From contig NBLG01000046.1 in assembly GCA_002084435.1 (NCBI GenBank), forward strand, positions 1 to 7,910: 7,910 bases of DNA, in the 5' to 3' direction. The position numbers and the translations under genes were made by a program. Below are positions 1-6,519 of this stretch, piece after piece. This stretch comes from Tenericutes bacterium 4572_104 (GTDB taxonomy: Bacteria > Bacillota_I > Bacilli_A > Izemoplasmatales > UBA5603). A model generated the notes under the pieces. That model saw only the letters and a program-made list of their open reading frames with translations, was not told the DNA's origin and made no database searches. How positions within the stretch are numbered: the stretch's first letter is position 1; each line of letters begins with the position of its first letter.

Positions 1-626
1 GAAATCTGATTAAACTAATCGGTTTTGAAAAATACGCACCACATCTTCCACCTGAAGATAGTATCAGTTCACTTTTAGCCTCTACAGGTTGGAAAAATAT
101 TGACATCTCAAATCTCCCAGAATTTAAAAAGCAAAACAAAGTGCAGATCAATTTTGGTGGCATAGCAAAAGGATACGCCGTTGATAGAGCAGCAGAAGTT
201 GTTCATAGCTTCGGTTTTGATACATATATGGTCAATGCTGGTGGAGAAATCCAAGCCAAAGGAAAAAAATGGTCAATCGGCATTACACACCCTCGTGAAC
301 AAGGCGAGCTATTAGATGTTGCTTACCTTAAAGATATTTCTATTGCCACATCTGGGGATTATGAGAAATACTTCAAGAATAAAGACAAACGCTTTTCTCA
401 TATTATCGACCCAGTAACTGGTTTGCCATCAGATAAATGCCAATCAGTATCAATTTTTATAAATGATTGCGTTTTTGCTGATGGATTAGCAACTGGATTT
501 TTTGTACTTGGAGCTGAAGAAAGCATTAAAATAGTAAACTCTCTAAAAAATGTTGAGTGTTTAATTATTGATAACAAGGGCAAGAGATTTGTCTCTAATG
601 GCTTAGGTAAATATATTACTGAATAA
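1..626 (+). CDS. apbE: FAD:protein FMN transferase (ApbE family), 3' part of gene
   Basis: The reading frame is already open at base 3 and stays open to the TAA at 624-626, giving about 207 visible residues. The family is usually 300-350 residues, so roughly the first third (with any signal peptide or lipobox) lies off the left edge. The GTG at 141 is internal, because family-like sequence continues upstream of it. Seen in order: NFGGIAKGYAVDR, the family's FAD-contacting G-G-x-A-K-G-Y-x-x-D stretch; VNAGGEIQ; ATSGDYEKYF; SHIIDPVTGLP; and ADGLATGFFVLG, whose Asp and Thr belong to the divalent-metal site. Known of the family: it transfers FMN from FAD to a Thr/Ser on target proteins such as Nqr/Rnf subunits or FMN-binding-domain proteins, on the outer face of the cytoplasmic membrane. 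No target protein is in the window. It is convergent with uvrB. Confidence 0.93.
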   Translation, partial: NLIKLIGFEKYAPHLPPEDSISSLLASTGWKNIDISNLPEFKKQNKVQINFGGIAKGYAVDRAAEVVHSFGFDTYMVNAGGEIQAKGKKWSIGITHPREQGELLDVAYLKDISIATSGDYEKYFKNKDKRFSHIIDPVTGLPSDKCQSVSIFINDCVFADGLATGFFVLGAEESIKIVNSLKNVECLIIDNKGKRFVSNGLGKYITE

Positions 627-658
627 TCTGGGTGATTTATTATATCAGTGCGAAATTT

Positions 659-710
659 AACATCCGATGTTTTGAAACTTCGGGTGTTTTGAAACTTCGG
701 GTGTTTTTTT
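659..710 (+). terminator. Rho-independent terminator after apbE, right arm duplicated
   Basis: Left arm AACATCCG (659-666) pairs with CGGGTGTT at 681-688 and equally with a second copy at 698-705 (8 bp, one G-U). The second copy runs into seven T residues (704-710). It starts 33 bases after the apbE stop and works in the + direction: read on the - strand, the wobble becomes a C-A mismatch and no T tract follows. Confidence 0.7.
674..707. repeat. Two perfect tandem copies of a 17-bp unit in the terminator
   Basis: GAAACTTCGGGTGTTTT occurs at 674-690 and again without a break at 691-707. The unit carries the right arm and T run of the apbE terminator, so the duplication offers two alternative stems to the single left arm at 659-666. 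Confidence 0.9.
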
Positions 711-774
711 ATTTATAATTTTACTTGACTTTTGACGGAATAACTACGCTTATTTCTATAAAGAACCTATTCCT

Positions 775-2805
775 TTAATCATCTTTTTTCAATTCAGTAA
801 TTTCATCTCTAAGTCTTGCGGCTGTTTCGAAATCCAAGTTTTCTGCAGCTCTTCGCATTTCTTGGTACATTTCTTCAATAGTCTTTTCTCTCTCAGCACC
901 TTGTAGATTTGACAAGATAGGATTGATTACTGGAGTTGCATTTCCATGACCTTTAGCTTTTTCAGTTGATTTCTTAGCAACCTCTTTTGTCAAATCTGCC
1001 ACTGAAGTTGAAGCCAATATTTCTTCAATAGATTTATAAATTGTTTCTGGTTCGATGCCATGTATTGTATTATATGCTTTTTGTATTTCTCTACGACGAT
1101 TCGTTTCATCAATCACGGTTTTCATAGATTTAGTGATTTTCTTGGCATAGAAAATCACTAAGCCATTTATATTCCTTGCTGTTCTACCTGCAACCTGCAA
1201 TAATGAGCGTTCGCTTCGTAAAAACCCTTCCTTATCAGCGTCTAGTACTGCAACAAGCGATACCTCTGGCAAATCCAAACCCTCTCTTAATAAATTCACG
1301 CCTACCAATACATCAATTTCTCCAAGTCTCAATTGTCTAATAACTTCGACTCTATCAATCGTGAGTACATCTGAATGTATATAGCCAGTATTGATATTTA
1401 GATCCATTAAATAGTCGGTGAGGCTTTCAGCCATTTTTTTTGTTAGAGTAGTTACAAGTACTCTTTCTCTTAGAGCAATACGTTTATTTATTTCTCCGAA
1501 AAGATCATCAATTTGAGTATCCAATGGTCTTACTTGTATTTCTGGATCTAATAAACCAGTTGGGCGAATGATTTGTTCGGTAACAACACCTTCGCAAAGT
1601 TCCATTTCATAATCACCAGGTGTTGCACTCATATAGAGTGTTTGTCCTACTAAATTATTAAATTCGTCAAAACGCAATGGACGGTTTTCCAAAGCAGATG
1701 GCAATCTAAATCCATGTTCAACCAGAGTAGTTTTTCTAGATCTATCACCAGTGTACATTGCCTTAATTTGAGGAGCAGTTACATGGCTCTCATCTAATAC
1801 GACTAAATAATCCTCTGGGAAAAAGTCAAAAATACAGTGAGGTCTATCGCCGAACTTTCTGCCAGATAGGTACATTGAATAATTCTCAATGCCAGAGCAA
1901 AATCCGACTTCGTGCATCATAGTCAAATCATAGCTGGTTCGCTGCTCAATTCTTTGTGCTTCCATTGGCTTATCGTTTTCACGGAAATATTTAGCTTGCT
2001 CAATCATTTCTTCCCGAATAGCTTTGATAGATTTCTGCATCTGAGCTTCGTTAGATACGAAGATTTTTGCAGGATATATTACTTCAAAATCAGATGAACT
2101 TAGTTTCTTACCAGTTAAGGCATCTATAGTATAGATGTTTTCGATTTCATCCCCAAAAAATTCTATTCTTAAGCCATATTGATTTTCAAAGGCAGGTATC
2201 AAGTCTAATATATCGCCACGAACACGAAAGCAACCACGTTGGAACTCATAATCATTGCGGACATAATAAATCTTGATTAGCTTTCGCATTAAATCTTGTC
2301 TATCTATTCTCATTCCTTTATGGAGCGAGAAAATCAAGTCGAAAAAATCTTCTTTTTTACCAATAGAATATATGCAACTCACCGATGCTACCAAAATCAC
2401 ATCTCGGCGACCACTTGCTAATTGACTGGTTGCTTTCAATCGCAAGCGATCAATTTCATCATTGATGCTAAAATCTTTGTCTATAAAAGTATCTGTTGTC
2501 GGTTTATATGCTTCTGGCTGATAATAATCATAGTATGAAATGAAATATTCTACCGCATTATTAGGGAAGAATGATTTGAATTCTCCATATAGCTGAGCAG
2601 CAAGAGTTTTATTTGGGGAGATAATTAATACCGGTCTTTGTACCCTTTGGATCACATTACTCAAAGTAAATGTTTTACCCGAACCAGTAACACCTAAAAG
2701 TATCTGGTTTTTCTCTCCACGTTCTAAGCCTGCTACTAACTCATCTATTGCTTGGGGTTGGTCTCCTGCAGGTTTATAAGAGGAAACTAATTCAAATTTT
2801 TTCAT
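775..2805 (-). CDS. uvrB: Excinuclease ABC subunit B
   Basis: Full-length UvrB of 676 residues, close to the family norm (about 660-680). It is the damage-verifying helicase-like ATPase of nucleotide excision repair: UvrA loads it on DNA and it then recruits UvrC. Seen in order: Walker A GVTGSGKT at residues 38-45; the Tyr-rich beta-hairpin [10 protein letters not shown] at 91-100, which clamps DNA; DESH (Walker B) at 338-341; SATP at 393-396; [15 protein letters not shown] from about 504; motif VI GRTARN at 540-545; a variable linker at about 600-635; and a C-terminal UVR coiled-coil domain at about 640-674 ([20 protein letters not shown]), the UvrC contact. Motif VI has Thr where Ala is usual (GRAARN), a mild change. 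The ATG at 2805 gives the standard N-terminus; no Shine-Dalgarno sequence precedes it. An out-of-frame ATG lies 4 bases upstream. It is convergent with apbE and separated from rsgA by a terminator, so it is probably transcribed alone. Confidence 0.98.
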   Translation of the reverse strand: MKKFELVSSYKPAGDQPQAIDELVAGLERGEKNQILLGVTGSGKTFTLSNVIQRVQRPVLIISPNKTLAAQLYGEFKSFFPNNAVEYFISYYDYYQPEAYKPTTDTFIDKDFSINDEIDRLRLKATSQLASGRRDVILVASVSCIYSIGKKEDFFDLIFSLHKGMRIDRQDLMRKLIKIYYVRNDYEFQRGCFRVRGDILDLIPAFENQYGLRIEFFGDEIENIYTIDALTGKKLSSSDFEVIYPAKIFVSNEAQMQKSIKAIREEMIEQAKYFRENDKPMEAQRIEQRTSYDLTMMHEVGFCSGIENYSMYLSGRKFGDRPHCIFDFFPEDYLVVLDESHVTAPQIKAMYTGDRSRKTTLVEHGFRLPSALENRPLRFDEFNNLVGQTLYMSATPGDYEMELCEGVVTEQIIRPTGLLDPEIQVRPLDTQIDDLFGEINKRIALRERVLVTTLTKKMAESLTDYLMDLNINTGYIHSDVLTIDRVEVIRQLRLGEIDVLVGVNLLREGLDLPEVSLVAVLDADKEGFLRSERSLLQVAGRTARNINGLVIFYAKKITKSMKTVIDETNRRREIQKAYNTIHGIEPETIYKSIEEILASTSVADLTKEVAKKSTEKAKGHGNATPVINPILSNLQGAEREKTIEEMYQEMRRAAENLDFETAARLRDEITELKKDD

Positions 2806-2965
2806 TCATTTCTATCGATTTCAAAAAGAAGCTCTAAACGATTTTGAAGTGCAAATATTGTAAATAGGTTAATTAGATCGACCTTCGTTTTATTGGGGCA
2901 ATCTAAAAAATCGGGAGTGTTTTCATTTTCTATTATTTTTGAATAGGATTTATTCCCAAAAAAGC

Positions 2966-2996
2966 AAATCCACATATTTATTTAAGATGTGGATTT
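2966..2996 (-). terminator. Rho-independent terminator of rsgA
   Basis: Perfect 10-bp inverted repeat, AAATCCACAT (2966-2975) and ATGTGGATTT (2987-2996), with an 11-base loop. Read on the - strand, the stem is followed by GCTTTTTT. It starts 35 bases after the rsgA stop and separates rsgA from uvrB. The rest of the spacer (2806-2958) must hold the uvrB promoter, but I see no convincing consensus there; TACAAT near 2866-2871 (- strand) is only a weak -10 candidate. Confidence 0.82.
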
Positions 2997-3031
2997 ATTA
3001 ATTCAATAAAAGAGATATTTATAGCTTAAAT

Positions 3032-4099
3032 TTATTCCAAAGTTTCATATAAATTAATATAACTTTGGTAACGTTCAATATCAATATCACCTTCTTCTAC
3101 GGCTTCAATAACAGCACATTTTGGTTCATGAATATGACTACACTGAGGATACTTACATTTCGGAAAATACGGGTCAAACTCATGAAAATATAGAGCAAGA
3201 TCGTCTTTTTCTAATCCAGAAATTGCAAATTCTCTAATTCCGGGTGTATCTACAATTTGGGTATTATCATCTAAATCAAACATTCTGACTGAACTTGTAG
3301 TATGCTGTCCCTTATTAGTTCTCTGACTAATTTCATTTACTTCCTGAATAGTATCGCCAATCAAATAATTAATAAGTGAAGATTTTCCAGAACCGGAAGG
3401 TCCAGATAAGATAGTTCTATTTCCCTTTAGAAACTCATTGATACTTTCTAAATTTTTCTCTTTCTCAACAGAAACAAAGAAAGTTTCAATTCCTAAATTT
3501 GCATATACCTCAAAATCTTCTTTTACAATATCAGTATCATCTCTATGCACTAAATCCATTTTATTGATGCACATTGCCATTTTAAGCCCACCTAATTCGG
3601 CAGATACCACAAACCTGTCTATTAGCCTGCGATTGTACTGAGGCTGAAATGCAGCCATTATAAGCAGAAGATAATCGGCATTAGCAGTGATAACATGTTC
3701 CCTTGTTGATTTACCAGGAACTATCCTTGCCAAAGAATTTTTTCTCTCTTCAACGGCAATAATTGTTCCTGTAATATAACCTGTTGCAGAGATTGTTTCA
3801 TCATAAGTAGTGGATTCATTTTGATATTCATCTATTATAATATGGACAATATCTCCAACTACCACAAGCGAGCTTTTTTTATTTGGTGTAATCAATGTAC
3901 CACCGAGATAGCATTCATAAATTGTATTACTATCTATAGCACGTACGATATTAAATTTAGCAATCGAGGCTATAACCAAACCTTTTATAGCTGCGGCAGA
4001 AATTTTACCCTGAGGTTTAATAAGTGTACGCTTAGCGGAAGACCTGGATTTTCTAACTGCCTGTTGTTTAGCAGAGTTTTTATATGTAAATTTCTTCAT
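3032..4099 (-). CDS. rsgA: Ribosome small subunit-dependent GTPase A
   Basis: A 355-residue circularly permuted GTPase that acts late in 30S subunit maturation, checking the decoding centre and releasing in a GTP-dependent way. The permuted motif order is plain: G4 NKMD at residues 179-182, then G1 GPSGSGKS at 233-240, G2/switch GQHTT at 264-268, and G3 DTPG at 284-287. An N-terminal OB-fold (about 40-125) precedes the GTPase domain. A C-terminal zinc knuckle uses Cys315, Cys320, His322 and Cys328 (CKYPQCSHIHEPKC). The first ~35 residues are very rich in Lys/Arg and lie before the OB-fold; a basic N-terminal tail also occurs in E. coli RsgA and is thought to help ribosome binding. The start at 4099 keeps this tail; no Shine-Dalgarno sequence is present, so a shorter start cannot be excluded. 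It has its own terminator downstream, and a GC-rich palindromic repeat lies 38 bases upstream of its start. Confidence 0.96.
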   Translation of the reverse strand: MKKFTYKNSAKQQAVRKSRSSAKRTLIKPQGKISAAAIKGLVIASIAKFNIVRAIDSNTIYECYLGGTLITPNKKSSLVVVGDIVHIIIDEYQNESTTYDETISATGYITGTIIAVEERKNSLARIVPGKSTREHVITANADYLLLIMAAFQPQYNRRLIDRFVVSAELGGLKMAMCINKMDLVHRDDTDIVKEDFEVYANLGIETFFVSVEKEKNLESINEFLKGNRTILSGPSGSGKSSLINYLIGDTIQEVNEISQRTNKGQHTTSSVRMFDLDDNTQIVDTPGIREFAISGLEKDDLALYFHEFDPYFPKCKYPQCSHIHEPKCAVIEAVEEGDIDIERYQSYINLYETLE

Positions 4100-4136
4100 A
4101 AATAGCTAATTGATATCAAAAACCTGAATTAATATT

Positions 4137-4170
4137 AGTGTAGAGACGCACGGCCGTGTGTCTTTACGTT
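4137..4170 (+). repeat. GC-rich palindromic intergenic repeat (dispersed-element-like)
   Basis: The arms GTAGAGACGCACGG (4140-4153) and CCGTGTGTCTTTAC (4154-4167) pair over all 14 positions when G-T wobbles at 4143/4164 and 4148/4159 are allowed. Three further outer pairs extend the stem to 4137-4170. The core is an island of high G+C in a very A/T-rich spacer between the membrane protein terminator and the rsgA start. It resembles the GTAGAGACGC-type palindromes that I recall as dispersed intergenic repeats in Bacteroidota and cyanobacteria (memory, not searched). The mismatches are G-U in + strand RNA but C-A in - strand RNA, so only + RNA would keep a full hairpin. Confidence 0.75.
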
Positions 4171-4196
4171 TGTAATTTCTTTATATAATTATAATA

Positions 4197-4226
4197 AAAG
4201 AGCCGTCTAAAAAAAGACAGCTCTTT
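4197..4226 (-). terminator. Rho-independent terminator of the membrane protein gene
   Basis: The inverted repeat AAAGAGCCGTCT (4197-4208) and AGACAGCTCTTT (4215-4226) has a six-base loop. The single imperfect position is C-A on the + strand but a permissible G-U on the - strand, and the - strand continues into TTTTATTAT. This fits termination of the gene coming from the right. It lies 25 bases beyond the TAA at 4252-4254 that ends the shifted reading frame, but 113 bases beyond the TGA at 4340, which favours the shifted stop as the original gene end. Confidence 0.82.
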
Positions 4227-4251
4227 AGATTTTTAATGTATAAACATTATA

Positions 4252-4350
4252 TTATCTTTTTGATTCAGAAACATAAGCTCTATTATAATTAGAAGCTTGT
4301 TCATCACGAACAGAGAAGATAATTTTCTTCGCAATTTCTTCAGCGAGAAA
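4252..4350 (-). other. Out-of-frame C-terminal extension of the membrane protein gene (probable frameshift)
   Basis: The in-frame reading of the membrane protein gene ends ...FTMLSR-TGA at 4340. Moving one base forward near 4350 opens a frame of 32 codons ending in TAA at 4252-4254. It begins FLAEEIAKKIIF and ends with a polar tail, ...NRAYVSESKR. The resulting protein would be about 383 residues: the hydrophobic segment begun at residues 338-351 is completed and followed by a charged tail. In the shifted frame a TAG at 4363-4365 marks the upstream limit, so any shift must fall between about 4343 and 4362. A real mutation, a sequencing error or +1 recoding are all possible; I favour one of the first two. 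Confidence 0.65.
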
Positions 4351-5404
4351 GCATAGTAAACTCTACAGAGATAGCGAAAACCATCAATGAAGGTTTAGTA
4401 GGCGGGATAAATTTAATACCACGAATACCAATAGAAACGATAAGTAAGGCAGCACCACCATACGCTAAACCAGTTACCATATTTTGATATTTCTCACAGA
4501 AGTGGTGAGCCATAAATAGACGGAAACCTTTCAAGAAATGAAGGTGATTTCTTTGCCATAATAAAGCATATTTCAAATCTTGAATCTCGACAAGTACAAA
4601 ATCTGAGAAGAACTCTTTAATACGATTGTAAAGAAGTGAATTACGGAAATATACAAAGTTAATATCTTCATTGAAGACATCGTCAAATCTCATAGATTGG
4701 AAAGAAGTGGACATATCTTCAGTTAAAGTTCTATCCCAAACTAATCTAAAAGCACGACGAACTTCTGAAACTTCTTTGGTAATCAGAATATCATCAGGCA
4801 TAACTAATAAGTCAATTACAGTATCATCAAACCCTGTTTGAAGACGTAATTTCACACGTATATCATCAATGGTGTTCTCAAAGTTAGCAGACATAAGTCC
4901 AATATTTGATGGAAGGAATGCTGTTAATACAAATGCTAATGCTAATGAAATGATAAATGACACTGCTGCAAAAGCAATAAGAGGTTCTAGAATAATAGCG
5001 TGCTCACCAAGCAAAGGTGCTTTAGAGTACCATTCCCAACGACCTTTTGCATAACCATGTTCATACTCACTTGTTGAACCTTCTTTATAAACTCTTCTTT
5101 CTTTATTACTAAAGTCTAAAAGGTATTCTTCGTTGATATACTCTCTCTTTATTTCAGTACCTTCTGGAATGTTCAAGCCTCTTTTAGTTGAAGCATGAGT
5201 ATTATCTGCAAAATGCACCCAATCTAACTCTTTTGCCTGCGCATCCGCTGATGGTGAGAAAAGCATAACCACAAAACCTTCCATCGTACGTGGGACTACT
5301 ACAAAAAATAGAGCCGAAAAGACGATGATTGAGAGAAAGAACAAGACAACCATGTGCTGAATACCAGCTTTGGTTGTATGTTGTTGTTTACTATTGTTTG
5401 ACAT
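4340..5404 (-). CDS. Unrecognised multi-spanning membrane protein, C-terminus frameshifted
   Basis: A 354-residue product that I do not recognise. Hydrophobic segments: about 18-37 (MVVLFFLSIIVFSALFFVVV), about 141-164, about 309-330, and one beginning at about 338 that is cut short by the stop. With the Lys-containing N-terminus inside, the charged, Trp/Tyr-rich stretch 40-135 would face the periplasm. The stretch 165-308, rich in Asp, Arg and Phe, would be a cytoplasmic domain. No nucleotide-binding, protease or transporter motif is visible. The start at 5404 is supported by GGAG (5413-5416 on the + coordinates) 8 bases upstream. Promoter-like sequence lies about 60 bases before the start and a terminator follows, so it looks like a single-gene unit. 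The reading frame appears broken near its 3' end: 32 more sensible codons continue in another frame to 4252, just before the terminator. Confidence 0.8.
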   Translation of the reverse strand: MSNNSKQQHTTKAGIQHMVVLFFLSIIVFSALFFVVVPRTMEGFVVMLFSPSADAQAKELDWVHFADNTHASTKRGLNIPEGTEIKREYINEEYLLDFSNKERRVYKEGSTSEYEHGYAKGRWEWYSKAPLLGEHAIILEPLIAFAAVSFIISLALAFVLTAFLPSNIGLMSANFENTIDDIRVKLRLQTGFDDTVIDLLVMPDDILITKEVSEVRRAFRLVWDRTLTEDMSTSFQSMRFDDVFNEDINFVYFRNSLLYNRIKEFFSDFVLVEIQDLKYALLWQRNHLHFLKGFRLFMAHHFCEKYQNMVTGLAYGGAALLIVSIGIRGIKFIPPTKPSLMVFAISVEFTMLSR

Positions 5405-5412
5405 TATAACGT

Positions 5413-5416
5413 CTCC
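5413..5416 (-). promoter_or_regulatory. Ribosome binding site of the membrane protein gene
   Basis: GGAG on the - strand, 8 bases before the ATG at 5404. It supports this start. uvrB and rsgA in the same window have no comparable site. Confidence 0.6.
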
Positions 5417-5465
5417 AAATATTTAAAAAATTACAAAATTTTCATTTTTCACATTTCCAACACTG

Positions 5466-5495
5466 TAAAATTAATAAAAAATAATCTAAAACCAA
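5466..5495 (-). promoter_or_regulatory. Candidate Bacteroidota-type promoter for the membrane protein gene
   Basis: On the - strand, TTGG (5495-5492) is followed after 18 bases by TAATTTTA (5473-5466), one base off the TAnnTTTG box of Bacteroidota promoters. It lies 61 bases before the start codon. The 14-base string TTTTTATTAATTTT covering the box also occurs at the candidate kbl promoter. Similarity to a consensus only, in A/T-rich DNA. Confidence 0.35.
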
Positions 5496-5503
5496 TGTCT
5501 TTT

Positions 5504-5605
5504 TTAAAGTTTTCTTAATTTTTTTTCATTTTTCTTCATTTTTCTTTCAAAAAAAGGGTTTTTTGCCATTTTTTTCAGCTTTTTCTTCAAAAAAATGAAA
5601 ACAGA
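5504..5605. repeat. Low-complexity oligo-A/oligo-T spacer with weak hairpins
   Basis: Almost wholly runs of T on the + strand (purine-rich on the -). It includes two tandem copies of TTCATTTTTC (5525-5534, 5535-5544), an A7-GGG-T6 run (5549-5564), and a 9-bp A/T-dominated inverted repeat, CATTTTTTT (5567-5575) with AAAAAAATG (5589-5597). The last could act as a weak terminator for the ORF ending at 5625, but its G+C content is too low for a firm call. No gene is seen here. Confidence 0.55.
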
Positions 5606-5624
5606 ATTCATCCAAATTATATTT

Positions 5625-6458
5625 TTATTTTGACAGTTTTATGTCTTTTTTAATTTGCACCATCATATCATTGTGCATTTTCTTAAATTCTGCATATTTT
5701 GTAGCAGAATATACACGTTGCTTATAATCATAAATTACAGTAATAGTTAAATGGGTATCATCAGTTTTAGCAACTTTATAACTAAGGATAGCAGAACCAT
5801 CTGCCATTTTTAATTCTAAATCACTTGGTATAGTTTCAAACTTATATCCGGCAGGTATAGTAATAACTGCCTCGTGAATTTCTTTTTCTGGATATTGAAA
5901 TTGTATCGGATATTCTCTAACTTCAGCTTCAAAATCTTTTATTGTTTTTTCTAATACATTTGCAAACGGATTAAATGAAAGCTCATCTTTATTTATTTCA
6001 TATTTATAGTCAAAGCTTATTTCAGGTTTAGAATTCTTTGACTCCATATTATTAAATGTAACATCAGCAAGTAATTCAATTTCATAGTTCTCTTCAAAAC
6101 TTTTTTTGAATAAATGCAAAGAATCTTGTTCTTTCAAGGAATGATATGAATTATTCAAACCGTATCCAGAATATCCTGAACCAGTCATCATGGCTTTCAC
6201 AGTAGTTTCGCCTGCTGGGTCAACATTCAAATTCATAGTGTATTTACTGCTACTCTTCTTATAGTAAGATGGAGTTTTCCAGCTAATTCCATCATTTGTC
6301 AATAATAATCCCTCTCTATCAGTGAAATGATATAGCGGCATGTTCCATTGCAAAAAATCAGTTTCTAAACCGGCATCCATAAAAAATTCTTCACCATCAG
6401 CATCAACATATAAAATCATATAAGGCAACGACCCTATGCCAGGGAAACCTTTATCCAA
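5625..6458 (-). CDS. C-terminal part of a DUF3857/transglutaminase-like protein (probable gene fragment)
   Basis: A 277-codon ORF matching the back half of DUF3857-transglutaminase-DUF3858 proteins. Its first ~30 residues (DKGFPGIGSLPY, then VDADGEEFFMDAG) look like the last strands of the transglutaminase fold. Asp28 is at the place of the catalytic Asp; where homologues usually have F-N-H this reads L-P-Y, so the catalytic His appears absent. From about residue 150 to the end it resembles DUF3858: SFNPFANV, REYPIQFQYPEKEI (from 181), IPAGYKFETIPSDLEL, and a final YAEFKKMHNDM segment. No proper start is evident: the frame opens after a TGA at 6483-6485, the longest start is TTG at 6458, and the first ATG at 6419 falls inside the fold. 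No signal peptide is in frame, although the family is exported. It directly follows the DUF3857 ORF on the same strand, so it is most likely the severed 3' half of that gene. If translated, it would be a catalytically dead fragment. Confidence 0.72.
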   Translation of the reverse strand: MDKGFPGIGSLPYMILYVDADGEEFFMDAGLETDFLQWNMPLYHFTDREGLLLTNDGISWKTPSYYKKSSSKYTMNLNVDPAGETTVKAMMTGSGYSGYGLNNSYHSLKEQDSLHLFKKSFEENYEIELLADVTFNNMESKNSKPEISFDYKYEINKDELSFNPFANVLEKTIKDFEAEVREYPIQFQYPEKEIHEAVITIPAGYKFETIPSDLELKMADGSAILSYKVAKTDDTHLTITVIYDYKQRVYSATKYAEFKKMHNDMMVQIKKDIKLSK

Positions 6459-6519
6459 TATTCCGTTCCGTTTGCTGAGCCATCACCATTGTCGATAACA
6501 AAATAAAAATTCGTATCAC

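Noticed and set aside
141..626. A short gene starting at the GTG at 141
   Set aside because: The frame is open to the left edge and the upstream codons read as ApbE sequence, so 141 is an internal codon of a gene cut by the window.
737..773. GGAATA/TATTCC inverted repeat just after the uvrB stop, as a uvrB terminator
   Set aside because: The stem is only 6 bp with a 25-base loop, and no T run follows on the - strand.
1912..2097. Open frame on the + strand inside uvrB
   Set aside because: It is antisense to a strongly conserved gene, 61 codons long, without a ribosome binding site or recognisable domain. The same applies to opposite-strand frames at 398-583, 3438-3641, 3821-4105, 4869-5054 and 6898-7149.
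4343..4362. Programmed +1 frameshifting in the membrane protein gene
   Set aside because: CTT-T is present, but no stop or rare codon follows it directly, no strong upstream Shine-Dalgarno-like stimulator is seen, and no downstream structure is evident. Mutation or sequencing error is simpler.
5525..5544. Short T-rich tandem repeats as a CRISPR or iteron array
   Set aside because: Only two 10-base units in low-complexity T-rich DNA, with no spacers and no further copies.
6451..6519. A separate exported small protein starting at the GTG at 6519
   Set aside because: The signal-peptide-like frame has only 22 codons before a TAA, and joining it to the following ORF needs a frameshift.
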